This document shows, one piece after another, positions 11,834 to 22,155 of a DNA stretch of 64,000 nt. A model generated the notes under the pieces. It ran no database searches and was not told the DNA's origin. It worked only from the letters and a program-made list of their open reading frames with translations. The translations under genes and the position numbers were made by a program. Origin of the DNA: Dactylorhiza incarnata. Its lineage: Eukaryota; Streptophyta; Magnoliopsida; Asparagales; Orchidaceae. Positions within the stretch are counted from its first letter, which is position 1, and every line of letters starts with the position of its first letter. The stretch covers positions 2,127,501 through 2,191,500 of the forward strand of contig JAWHQI010000148.1 in NCBI GenBank assembly GCA_033032865.1. Reading direction: 5' to 3'.

Positions 11834-11925
11834 TCTTGGATTTCCCGAGGTATACCCCATGAAGGGTTCTCAATGGTACTAGGAGGTGCGATGTGATGAT
11901 AACCCAAACGTCCCTTTCTAAGATA
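11834..11925. repeat. 92-bp segment shared by 3' and 5' untranslated regions
   Basis: From CTTGGATTTCCCGAGG to CCCTTTCTAAGAT. A copy of the same length and orientation lies at 17,793-17,884 in the leader, with about ten differences by eye. Confidence 0.85.
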
Positions 11926-12220
11926 TAAATTTTTGATTATCTATTTTTTTTGAATTTTTGGGTTTTGAAAGTGCTTGAACAAAAGAAGATATAAGAAAAT
12001 AATTGTTTTTTGAAGATTTTGTAAATTAAGAACTACATTTTTAAGAGCTATTTACACCCCCATACTTAAAGTTAAACATTGTCCCCAATGTTTAAAACTA
12101 AGTATAAAGTAGAAAAAAGAGAAAGTAAATAATGCACAAGACAAAATAAAAAAAATGCAAGATAAAAGAGAAGGAAGAAGAAGGAAAAAGAGCTTCCCTG
12201 ATTTTGAGGATGCGGGGGGA

Positions 12221-12245
12221 GGGGGGGGGGGGGGGGGGGGGGGGG
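12221..12245. repeat. Poly-G tract, 25 bases
   Basis: Uninterrupted G run preceded by GGGGGGA. It can form a G-quadruplex, and its length may be unreliable in the assembly. Confidence 0.8.
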
Positions 12246-12380
12246 AGCGGCGGTTACCTACAAAACATGTTAAAGAAGAAATTAAAAACAAGAGAAAATA
12301 ATAAAAAGATATCTTTGGGGTGCCTCCCAAAAGCGCTTTGTTTAAGGTCGCGTAGCTTGACCGAATTGGCGCTCACGATA

Positions 12381-13647
12381 TCGGTGGATGAATTATTGAA
12401 TCACTCTTTTTGTTTGACAGATCTCCTGGAAGATATAACTTAAGACGATGCCCGTTAACTTTGAAGGAACCTTTTTCTGGGTGGGAAATTAGAATTGTCT
12501 CATAGGACTAAACCTCTTTAACAATAAAGGGTCCGGACCCTCGAGATTTTAGTTTTCCCGGAAAAATGCGAAGACGAGAATTATATAGGAGGACGAGATT
12601 GCCCGACAAGAAAGTTTTAGGAAATTTTATATGCTTATCGTGATAAAACATTGTTCGCTCCTTATATAATTTGTTACTTTCTTACGCATTCGCGCGCCAC
12701 TTATCTAATTCATTCATTTGAAATTTCCTTTGCTCGGCCGCTAACGTAGAATCGATATTTAGAAATTTAAGTGCCCAAAATGCGCGGTGTTCTAGTTCGA
12801 CCGGAAGGTGGTATGCCTTGCCATAAACTAATCAATATGGTTTACAACCGATAACGGTCTTGATTGCCGTTCAATAGGCCCATAACGCGTCATCGAGCTT
12901 AAGTGCCCAATCCTTCCGATTTATAAAAACAGTTTTTTCTAATATTCGCTTTAATTCTCGGTTCACGACTTTGACTTGGCTGCTCATTTGTGGGTGATAA
13001 GAAGTGGAGAGTTTGTGCGTGACACCATATTTCGATAAAATTTTTATGAATTGGCTATTGCAAAAATGGGTGCCTCGATCACTAAGTATAGCGCGCGGCG
13101 TACCAAATCGAGAGAATAATTTTTGTAAGAAGTTAACGTCGACTCTCGCATCATTTGTGGGGAGAGCTTGCGCTTTCGCCCCCCTCGACACGTAGTCGAC
13201 CACAACGAGAATGTATTTGTTTGAAAGAGAGGGAGGGAGAGGCACAACGAAATCAATACCCCAAATATCAAAAATTTTGCATTCTAAGAAAATATTTTGG
13301 GGCATCTCATCCCGGTGGGAGATATTCCCCGACCGCTGACAGCTGTCATAAGTACTCACAAGGGTGAGAGCATCTTTGAAGAGTGTGGGCCAATAAAATT
13401 GCGCCTCCAGCGCCATTCTCACGGTTCGGTTTGCTTGATAATGACCACCGGTTGGTCCCTCGTGACAATGCCGTAAAATTTTTAGACCTTCCTCACTCGA
13501 AATGCATCTTCTCACAACCTGGTCTGCACAAACATAGAATAAAAAGGGATCCTTCCAAAAATAATTCTTTAAATCAGAAATGAATTTCTTCTTTTGCCAA
13601 CTTGAGAATTCTTTTGGTAGGACCCGGGCTACTAGATAGTTAGCCAA
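12381..13647 (-). pseudogene. Athila integrase, broken
   Basis: The frame 13,647-12,871 covers the zinc domain and catalytic core. Remnants of the C-terminal domain continue to about 12,400 through stops. HCHEGPTGGHY gives both His residues, but the expected CDSC pair reads YDSC, losing one zinc Cys. In the core, WGIDFVVPL has the first Asp and ILSDRGTHF the second. The Glu position reads SSQVKVVNRELK where Athila proteins have GQVEVSNRE, so the catalytic Glu is Lys. LSTSYHPQ and RILEKTV are typical of Athila. The loss of two required residues plus stops means no activity. Confidence 0.88.
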
Positions 13648-13817
13648 ATCCGTAAACTAGGGGGTGGAAGATGAATTTATATCTTCGAAAGCAAGGAGGT
13701 ACTCTTCAAGAAATTTATCGTTAATGTCAGCTTCTATTAATGCTTCTGAAGCCGGATTTTATAATCGGGAAAGATGACCGTCCGCCAAGTTTTTGGCTCC
13801 CCTTTTGTCCCGGATCA

Positions 13818-15015
13818 CTAGATCAAACTCCTGCAAGAGGAGGATCCATCACAAAAGACGGGGCTTAGCGTCGATTTACTTAAAAGATATCTAAGGGCAG
13901 AGTTATCTGTGAAGACGATAACTTTTGAGAGAGTGATGTACGACCATAACTTATTAGAAACAAAAACGATTGCTAGAAGCTCCTTCTCGGTAGTGGTGTA
14001 GTTTGCTTGTACCGACGTGAATGTCTTGCTCGAATAATAAATTGGGTGGAAATACTTACTCACCCGTTGACCTAATACGATGCCTACCGCAATATCATTC
14101 ATGTCACACATATTTTCAAATGGTAGCGACCAATCCGACGCAACTAGAATTGGAGAATTTATAAGCTTTTCTTTGATAAGTTTAAAGGCCAAGTGGTATT
14201 CGTCATTAAAAAGGAAACAAGATTCTTTCTCGAGAAGATGAGTTAACAGATTCGTGATTTTGGAAATTTTTTGTATAAAGCATCGATAAAACCCCGCGTG
14301 ACCTAGGAAACTTCTAATAGTTTTTACATTCATTGGAGGGGGGAGTTTTTCGATAACTTCGATCTTGACCCTATCGACCTCGATCCCTTTGCCCGATATT
14401 TTATGGCCAAGGAATAATCCTTCTTTGACCATAAAATGGCATTTCTCCCAATTATGTGCTAAATTTGTTTCCTCACAACGTTGTAGCACACGTTCGAGAT
14501 CTTTTAAACAATTGTTGAAAGAGTTTCCGAAAACGGAAAAGTCGTCCATGAAAACTCCATCACTTACTCTACTAGCTCGTCGAACATCTTTGGAATGTTG
14601 ACGGCGCGTTACAAAGACCAAATGGCATCCTTCGATAAGCGAAGGTGCCAAAGGGACAAGTGAATGTTGTTTTATTTTGGTCATCGGGTGAAATAGGGAT
14701 TTGAAAATATCCCAACAAACCATCGAGAAAACAATAGTAGGAGTGACCTGAAAGGCACTCTAAGATTTGATCGATAAAAGGTAACGAGAAGTGATCCTTA
14801 CGGGTGGCATCATTTAGTTTTTGGTAATCGATGCACATCCGCCAACCCATAACGGTACGGGTTGGGATCAATTCGTTATTTTCATTTGCTACTACCGTTA
14901 CGCCGCCTTTTTTCGGCATGACTTGTACTGGGCTAACCCAGGTACTATCCGATATCGGGTAGATGATTCCCGCATCTAAAAGTTTGATAACTTTGGCCTT
15001 AATGACTTCTTTCAT
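13818..15015 (-). pseudogene. Athila reverse transcriptase and RNase H, frameshifted
   Basis: The first frame, 15,015-14,572, has WVSPVQVMPKKGG, WRMCIDYQKLNDATRKDHF and FLDGLLGYFQIPI, the fingers and palm of RT. The second frame, 14,723-13,818, has the catalytic FMDDFSVFGNS (usually YVDD or FVDD), LGHKISGKGIEVDR, IRSFLGHAGFYRCFI and the start of RNase H (YYSSKTFTSVQANYTTTEKELLA). The two frames overlap at 14,572-14,723, showing a frameshift before the active site. Past 13,900 the homology runs out into a mutated tail before integrase. The RT catalytic Asp pair is intact although the gene is broken. Confidence 0.88.
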
Positions 15016-15138
15016 ATTTGGGTTTAGGCGTCGTTGAGGCTGGACCGCGTTGCGGGAGTTATCTTCGAGGAAGATTTTTTGAGTGCAGAAGGAAGGGTTA
15101 ATACCCTTGATATCCGATATTTGACATGCAATTGCATG

Positions 15139-15835
15139 TCAGTGATTGCTTAAGACTATAGTCAATTCAGAAATTTCTGAATCGCTAAGTTCGGATGATA
15201 CAATAACGGGTAGCTTAGAGTCTTTTTCTAAAAATAGATATTTTAGGTGAGGAGGGAGTTGTTTCAATTCTAAAATGAGTGGCTCTTCATAAGAAGTTTT
15301 GATTTTTAATTTATCTAAAAAATAGTGGTTCGGGTGGTGTGGAGTGAGAGACTTCTTCTTCAAGACAAAATAGCTCGGCGAGCTCGGAATCGTTACTCGA
15401 TGTGGAGACTAATCCGGGAAGTGAATAAAACTCGTTCTCAAAACATTCTTCTAAATAGAAGCACGAATCGTGATTCTCTAAGGTGTTTCGCATTGAGGGA
15501 CTTATACTACAAGTTACTTCATCATCTCCAACCCAAAGGAGGAACTTTCTGTTACTTTCGTCAATAATTGCGCGCGAGGCGACAAGGAAGGGGCGGGCGA
15601 GTATGAGGGGTACTTCGGCATCCTCTTCGATGTCAGGAATGACCAAGTCCACCAGGAAGATAAACTTGTCAACCTTAACGAGCACATCCTCCACTATCCC
15701 TACCAGATATTTTAATGAACGATCCGCCAATTGAATACTCATTCGAATAGGGCTAGGATTTCCTAGACCTAAGTTTTTGAATAACGAAAAAGGCATGAGG
15801 ATGATGCTTGCTCCAAGATCCGCTCAGGCTTGTTT
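15139..15835 (-). pseudogene. Athila aspartic protease region
   Basis: The frame contains ADLGASIILMPFSLF just upstream of 15,796. DLGAS is the usual DSG/DLG-type active site of Athila protease. LADRSLKYLVGIVEDVLVKV and PLILARPFLVASRAIID follow. A TGA just before the active-site motif (15,824-15,826) cuts the frame from upstream gag. A second stretch (15,363-15,139) with PPHLKYLFLE is the linker into RT. The protease would mature the Gag-Pol polyprotein. Confidence 0.82.
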
Positions 15836-17580
15836 TACTAACGAATTGCCAAATAGACACGGGATGGAGAACCGTCCCGGGTCATTTTCTTTTTGAGGCA
15901 ATTTGTTGAGTACAACTGCGGAGCATTCCGCGTTTAAGGAAATATGCAAAATATCTTCAAATTTCTTCTTATTGGAGAGCAACTCCTTAAGATATTTTGC
16001 ATACTTCAACTTTTGAGAGATAGCCTCGCAGAAGGGTACATTAATATGGATTTGTTTTAAAATTTCTATTTTTTTGTAATTTTTCTCGGCGCACTCACTC
16101 CTAAGCTTAGATGGATACAAAATATTTGAACTAGAAGCGTGTGGAGCTAGCGTAGCGGGCAATTTTGACGATAAAATAGGAGTAGGAGGAGGAGGAGGAG
16201 AGGATGTTACCTTGGGTTCGTCCTGTTTTGAAACCACATCCTTCCCGCTTCGGAGTGTAATCACGTTCGCGCTCTCCCTTGGATTTGGCTCGTATTTCCC
16301 GGTAGTGCTCCTTGCTGACGCTTGGAGAACATCTTCGCTAGTTGGCCCACTTGATTCTCTAAATATTTGATCGATCTGGTGAGGTTCCGAATGTTCATTT
16401 CATTTGTAGCAATATATTTTGCAAAGACCTCTTCAAGTGGAGAGGGCTTTTGCTGTTGCGGTGGAAAACTGGGTGGATTGAAATTTAGAGGGGGAGTTAA
16501 GTTAAGAAGTTGATTGGGGGGGGGGGGGGGGGGTTGATTCATATTTAAAGGATGCTGAGCATTTCCTTGCTTGTTTCATGAGAAATTCGGATGGTTCCTA
16601 TAACCCGCATTGTAAGTGTTGTTGTACGGAGCGGAGTTCGGGTTATAAGAAGGCCGAGGTGGATTTCCCATGTAGTCAACCCGCTCTTCAATTAAAATAT
16701 TATTATCCCAAGGAGGAGTGGCGGAGGAAGCAGACATCTCCGCCACTTGCTTTGTTAAGCGCTCAATTTGTAAAGCCAAATTAGAAGGAGTGTCTATTTA
16801 AAAAATTCCGTCTGGCTTATTAGGCCACGCTCGGGGCAAGTTTCATTGATAAGCATTCATGGCCATTTTCTCACAAAGCTCTTGAGCGGCCTCCTGGGTC
16901 TTTTTATTTAATGTACCCCCGGCGGCCGCATCAATCATTTGCCTAGTTTGGAAATTCAAGCCATTATAAAAGATTTGCACTTGTTGCCAAGTGGGAAATG
17001 CGTGGTGAGGGCATCTAAGCAAAAGCTCCTTGAAGCACTCTCATGTATCATAGAGAGTCTCCGATTCGATTTGCATAAATGACGCAATATCTATTCGCAA
17101 TTTGGCGGTCTTTGTAGGAGGGAAATATTTAGTGAGAATTTTTTCCGCCATATCGGCCCATGTAGTGATGGACTCCCTAGGAAGTGAGCCCAACCACTGC
17201 TTGGCCCTATACCGCAAGAAAAAGGAAAAAGACGTAATTTAATGATGTCATCGGTGATGCCATTGATTTTAAATGTGTCGCAGATTTTGAGAAAATTAGA
17301 AATATAACAGTTTGGATCTTCGTCCGGCTGACCATCAAAGGTCACTGATTGATGCACCATTTGTATGATGCTGGACTTGATCTCAAAGTTATTGTTCGCC
17401 ACCGTGGGGCAAACAATACTTGACTGTATGCCTTCCAGATTCGGCTGTGCATAATAGGACATGGTCCATTGCGCGACCTCATTAGGATTTGGCGCGTTAG
17501 ATTTAGGAAGATTAAGATTAGGATCTATATTGGCTGTGTTAGTGTCCCCGTTCGACTCTTCGAATAATAAATGTATTTCC
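15824..17580 (-). pseudogene. Athila gag, broken
   Basis: Capsid-type motifs are in the frame 17,462-17,091: NNFEIKSSIIQMVHQSVTFDGQ split over two segments, then NFLKICDTFKINGITDDIIKLRLFPFS. The frame extends upstream without an ATG to about 17,580. Later pieces (16,779-16,576, 16,542-16,261, 16,264-15,824) encode a Pro-rich region, a VGQLAKM helix and MITLRSGK, a gag/protease boundary hallmark of Athila. Stops and frameshifts separate them. Gag would assemble the particle that packages the element RNA. Confidence 0.82.
16516..16533. repeat. Poly-G tract, 18 bases, in gag
   Basis: Encodes poly-Pro on the minus strand. A length change here would shift the gag frame. Confidence 0.75.
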
Positions 17581-17994
17581 TGATCACGAGAACGGCGGTG
17601 CCGCGAAAGGGATCTCTGGATCTCTGGATCAAAAGGAATATTCGAAGTGCTACCTCAGGTCGTACACAAAAAAGGAAAAAGAGAAAGAAGAAAGAGAAAA
17701 AGAGAAAAGAGAGAATAATAAAACTAAAAATAAAGAAAGAGGAAAACTTGATCATTATAAATATTTTTTTTTCTTTTAGGCGGATTAAGTTAGTCTTGGA
17801 CTTCCCAAGGTATACCCTGTGAAGGGTTCTCACCGGTACTAGGAGGCATGATGGGATAATAACCCAAACGTCCCTTTCCAAGATTTTGATTACACCTTTA
17901 AGATTTTTTTGGATTTAGAAAAAGTAAAATGAAAATAAAAAAAGAAACACGATAAAATTAATAGCTATCCTCTTTTCAAAATATCTATGCAAAG
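17581..17994 (-). other. Athila 5' leader
   Basis: AT-rich leader between PBS and gag. It contains the 92-bp segment 17,793-17,884, also present in the 3' untranslated region at 11,834-11,925. No ORF is supported. Confidence 0.65.
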
Positions 17995-18012
17995 TCCCCT
18001 GCAACGGTGCCA
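17995..18012 (-). promoter_or_regulatory. Primer binding site, tRNA-Asp type
   Basis: The minus strand reads TGGCACCGTTGCAGGGGA, six bases from the 5' LTR end. It differs at two positions from the usual Athila site TGGCGCCGTTGCCGGGGA. Confidence 0.85.
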
Positions 18013-18018
18013 AAAACT

Positions 18019-19731
18019 TGATATAGAAATTTAGGGTTTTAGTTAAGCGAAGGGTTAAAGATGTTTTCCAAAACTATATTCGATGAGGGCAAGTGTACCT
18101 TATCATCTATAGTATAGGATATTTAGAAATACCAAGGTCGTATTCCACTGGGCACGTTGATTACTTCTACTTCGAGGAAAAATCACTATTATCTTATCTA
18201 TTAAATTTTTGAGGTTTTATTTTACTTAGCTAAAAGGAGACAATTTGCAAGCTAAAAGAAAGGTTTAAACGATGGTAAAAAGATTAGTGCTCAATCTAAA
18301 ATCCCCTTGGAGTGAGAATAATCAAGTGAAAGAAAAATAAATCTAATTCCGTTTTAAATAAACTACTTGACCGTCGAGGTTCCCGAAGCTCGAGCATGCC
18401 TCTCTCGAGGTTAATGCCCAACTAAGTTTAGGAAAAATCAACTGAACTCTCATTCTATAATCGATTACCTAAAAATTGCTTTACGATGTGAACCCCACTA
18501 TTGGATTTGACTCCAATCCGGTAGATTTACGTCATCCTCTCTCGCGGGGTGCGTGCATCTCTTTTTACCCTTGAGTGATCGATTCATACTTTGAGCCTCT
18601 CGGCTAGCTAAATATGAAAACCTAAGCAAAAACCATACATCGAAAATATGGCCTCACTAGTTAAAAATCAAGGGTAATTCAAGTGTTAAAAAACGGAAAA
18701 AGAGCTTAGAAAATTATAACTTGATTATCTCATCCTCGGATTATTTTGATCGAGCACTAATGAGAATTAGTTAATCATGGTGGAAGGGAGAGAGAAAGAA
18801 AAGTAAAATTGCATGAAGGAAAAATTACTAAGTAGAAAAAGAGAACGAAGAAAAACTAAACTAATTTTTATTGAAATTAAAAACTAGTACAAGCCTTAAA
18901 CAAGATTACAATGCTAGAAATGTAAGGAATACACGCTTAAGAAAATATTGCATTAAAAGAAAACTAGAACATTGCATGAAAGGGAAAGAGAAAGAACATG
19001 AAATGGAAATACATGAACAAAAGCATGAAAAAGCTCACTAATAACTCTAACAGCACCTCCCCCTCTCCAAAATTCTGAACCTTGGACTCAAGGAGAACCT
19101 CTGAATTTATAGAAATTTTTTTCATATTAGACGCCCCCGGTCACGGGCGTGACTGGGGGGCGTGTAAGCACTGTTCATCTCAGCTCCGACAAGGCGTGGG
19201 TGATTGTGTGACAGCGCGGCGAAAAAGTGCACGAGCGTGACCATGGACAGCTTCATTTAATGCGGCGTGGGCTTTATTGCGGCGTGGCGGTGTGTAGGGA
19301 TCACGTGGGAAAGCCACGGTCGTGACATCTGGGTCATGGGAGTGACTTATGTTGACTTCTCGATGGCACCTCCACGTCACGACGACCTCTTGCTGGGAAG
19401 ATTCTAAGTTTACACGCCCTCGGTCACGGGCGTGACTTTGGGTCACGGGCGTGACCGAGGGCGTGACTTGCTGTGGACTAGCTCAATCAGTGCGTCATCG
19501 ATTCTGGACTGATCTTTAGATTACACGCCCTTGGTCACGGGCGTGACCGAGGACGTGACTTGTAAATTTCTCCAATTTGTCCCAAAATTTTGCAAAAATT
19601 GAAATTAAGCTAAGTTAGAATCAAAATTACAAAAGAACTACTTATAACCTAAAATTGACATGAAAAAGGAAAATTCATATTAAATAATTACAATTTTTTT
19701 TATTAAAAAGTTATATAAATACTATTTATCA
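18019..19731 (-). repeat. Athila 5' LTR (right copy)
   Basis: 1,713 bp pairing with 8,966-10,704. The CACGCCC dyads recur at about 19,128-19,555 and the presumed TATA lies near 19,108. Confidence 0.92.
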
Positions 19732-19853
19732 GAGGCCTTGACCGCTAGCGTCTTCTTGGATCTTGCGGTCTCTTTGCCCTCACCTTTTTTCTTTGAAGCA
19801 GAAACCTTTGGCGATCCCTTGGTCCTCGCCCGCTGACTTAGGAGAGACGTCAT
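19732..19853 (-). pseudogene. Start of Tat element 1 antisense gene A
   Basis: ATG at 19,853 opens a basic, Lys/Ser-rich N-terminus (MTSLLSQRARTK, then KVSASKKKGEGK). The frame runs to the Athila insertion point and continues in the same frame at 8,965. Ignoring the Athila element and one copy of the target duplication leaves no stop until 8,501, so the insertion hit an open exon. No TATA box is obvious upstream. Confidence 0.7.
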
Positions 19854-20036
19854 ACCCTCCATCAAGAACTCGTCGTGGTCTGAAGAAGGGAGATCGCTGA
19901 TAGTTCAAGCTCGCAATTCCTTCAAGAAAGTTTTGGATCCTGAAGCCTTGAAGCAGTATTTGTAGACTTTCCAACATTTATGTCGGTCGCGGTCTCAGCG
20001 ATCAAAGCGAACATTTTCGAAGTTCTAGTGAAACTT

Positions 20037-20054
20037 GAAAATGTGCGGGGATCA
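20037..20054 (+). promoter_or_regulatory. Polypurine tract of Tat element 1
   Basis: GAAAATGTGCGGGGATCA directly precedes the LTR start TGTTTGCCCG. This is the primer position for plus-strand DNA synthesis. Confidence 0.55.
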
Positions 20055-20605
20055 TGTTTGCCCGAAAGTCTGTGACTACTCCTTTTCGGTCAGAATGGTC
20101 GGTCCCAGCGGTCTCAATTTTGGGAGACCGCCCAGATCGCCTGTCTCCTCTCTAGCAATTTTTCCTAAGGCACCGGTGGCCAGGCTCCAGCATGATCGCC
20201 AGACCGCGCGGTCTGGTTTTTTCTTCTTTTTGCTATTTGCACCCCCTATAACCTCTCATCTCTGCCCGGTTCTCCTGTACCCAGGGCAAACCGTAATTTT
20301 TGTACCTGCCCGTTTGGGCAGACCCCCGCATCTATAAATAGAGGGGTAGTGGTACCAGAAAAAGGACTTTTGCTTCGAGCCTCCAACTTGCAACTTGTGC
20401 AAGCAGTCTCAAATTTTGTCACCTTTTCTACCTCTTACCCTTACCTGTTTTAGACCCCCTCTTGTAATCCTCTTTGAGGTCAATAGTAGCAGCTTTTCTC
20501 CCAGAGATCTCTCCTCTGGCATCCTCCATCCCAAGTAACCTGCACTCCGCAGTCTCCCCCATCTCTTCTAAGTGTCAGGTTGGAGGTACATTTTTTGTGC
20601 CAACA
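20055..20605 (+). repeat. 3' LTR of Tat element 1
   Basis: 551 bp, TGTTTGCCCG to GTGCCAACA. It contains CCCGGTTCTCCTGTACC (about 20,261), a TATA box and a T-rich R/U5 region. The remnant at 41,336-41,838 is homologous around the same landmarks. The 5' LTR is outside the window. Confidence 0.78.
20332..20341 (+). promoter_or_regulatory. LTR TATA box
   Basis: CTATAAATAG followed by AGGGGTAGTGGTACC. The related LTR has AGTATAAATAGGGGG at about 41,624. Confidence 0.75.
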
Positions 20606-21102
20606 CACATGAAATTAATTTTTTTGGTATTTTAATTAGCATCAAAAGAAAAATAAGACAAAGACATAAAAAAAAGAAAAAAAAAGAAAAACATTTTTTG
20701 TATTTGTAAAAACAAAGGAAAAAAACAATTTTTTATGATTTGTAAAAGGTTTTCTAATTTTTTTTGATTTTTTTAATAAAAACAAAACATAAGAGAAAAC
20801 ACCCCCCATATTTAAAAATAAACATTGTCCCTAATATTTATAAACTAGGTATGAAGAAAACTTGAAAGGAAAATGCATACAACAGAAAAGTGCAAGAAAA
20901 ATAAAGAAAAGCAAGGGGTGCCTCCCAAGAGCGCTTTGTTTACCATCTTTTAGATAGACATTTTGGGTTAGCTAAAAGAATATTTATAATTAAAATGCAC
21001 AAACAACTCCCTTAAATCACGCTGCGGTGAATATGTCAAAGATTGTTGCCCGATGACTCCTCTGTTATAGTCTTGATTCATTTGTTGGCAGTTGGCTTAA
21101 AA

Positions 21103-22018
21103 TTATGAATCCAAATTACCTATGCATACTTGAGGTAATTTGGATTGCTGGAGATGAGTGACAAATGGATCATTGAAGACATTTGGTTGCAACAGGTTAT
21201 CATCTACATGTAAATCATTAGTATCAAAAGAATAAGAAATAAGCGAGTTAGAAAAGTTTTTACAAGGAGGAGTCTCTTGTGAAAATTCAAGATTAAGGGC
21301 AGGTTGTTCAATTAAAAAAACATTGTTATCTAAAAATTCTAGCCGAATTCCAAGTGGAATAAATTTATGAGATACAATATTTTCATGAATTTCATTTTCA
21401 AAATATATAGGTGGTGTGTGTGAAAATTGATGAAAAATAGGAGGAGCTTCGGGCGAAGTAGGAGAAGAAACATGTTCTTCTTTTATTTCTTTCGATATTC
21501 CCATAATATCAAGAAACTCTTAGTATAATAAAATTTCTTAATCTTCGTTAAAAGATATGATGGGGGTACAAGAAGAGTCATGCACCTCCATAGATAAATT
21601 ATTATGCGGAGATGATGAAATACACTAGAATTAAGATTGCTCTTATCTATATTCTGGAAGTCAATATCTAAATGATATTGTGTGGACACTCCGAAATTAG
21701 ATGTGGAGGTTTGTGGTTCTTGGTGGAGGAATAAAAAATAGGATCAAATGAATATTCTGTAGTGCACCGTAAACAATCTGGGTGATCTTGCCACCATGAA
21801 TAATTAGTATCAGAGCAAGAAGGAATTTCATTATTATCATATCCTAAAGAAGAAGAATTTTGATTATAAATTTTTTGAGAATAAAAATAATAACATTCCT
21901 CGCTAGGATGATCATTATGGCTACAAAAAATACAAAAAATATTTTGCTTTCTTGCGACTTCCAAAATATTAAGTTTGTTTGTAAGCTCGACAAGTTTAGC
22001 TGCCAAATGAGATAACAT
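21103..22018 (-). pseudogene. Gag-like remnant of the pol-less Athila relative
   Basis: Three adjoining frames (22,018-21,668; 21,689-21,483; 21,504-21,103). The first has a VELTNKLNILE helix and then CIFCSHNDHPSEEC, a CX2CX4HX4C zinc knuckle typical of gag nucleocapsid. The rest is Asn/Ser-rich and I do not recognise it. The GGISKEIKEE-like and Pro-rich pieces could be spacer coding remnants. Frame changes separate the pieces. Confidence 0.6.
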
Positions 22019-22155
22019 GTCTTATAAAATAAAACAACTATTACTTAATAGAATGGAATTGGAGAAGAGAAATAAAAAAAAAGAATTGGGGGTGGGGAGA
22101 AAAAGAATGATAAAATTAATAAAATTTCCGCTTCAAAATATCAACAAAAGAAACT

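Larger units (their letters stand above)
10705..12380 (-). other. Athila 3' untranslated region
   Basis: AT-rich, with no ORF I can support. Three short repeats of TATGTTTAGGAGTAATG-like sequence occur near 11,146, 11,213 and 11,281. A CACCCCCATACTTAAAG segment near 12,053 is also found in the related element at about 20,800. The end next to the LTR (GGAGGTATT on the minus strand, 10,705-10,713) is the likely polypurine tract. Confidence 0.6.
8966..19731 (-). mobile_element. Complete Athila-lineage Ty3/gypsy element, degenerate
   Basis: Two LTRs (8,966-10,704 and 18,019-19,731) both start TGATATAGAAATTTAGGG and end ACTTATCA or ATTTATCA. They bound gag, protease, RT/RNase H and integrase on the minus strand. 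The PBS matches tRNA-Asp type, typical of Athila. Flanks are GAGGA (8,961-8,965) and GAGGC (19,732-19,736), a 5-bp target duplication with one mismatch. The insertion splits antisense gene A of Tat element 1, and the reading frame on both sides is continuous when the insertion is ignored. Coding regions carry many stops, so the element is dead. Confidence 0.92.
216..20605 (+). mobile_element. Tat-lineage Ty3/gypsy element 1, 3' part, interrupted by an Athila insertion
   Basis: Components in order are: the end of reverse transcriptase, RNase H and integrase (+), a repeat-rich spacer, two genes on the minus strand (B at 4,774-6,455; A at 6,826-8,965 continued at 19,732-19,853), a PPT and a 3' LTR ending at 20,605. 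Gag, protease and most of RT lie left of the window. The Tat assignment rests on the integrase type, closely similar to that of the element at 41.8-57.8 kb, and on antisense extra ORFs between pol and 3' LTR, a known Tat feature. It appears to sit inside the Athila-like element at 20,606-24,386. Confidence 0.82.
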
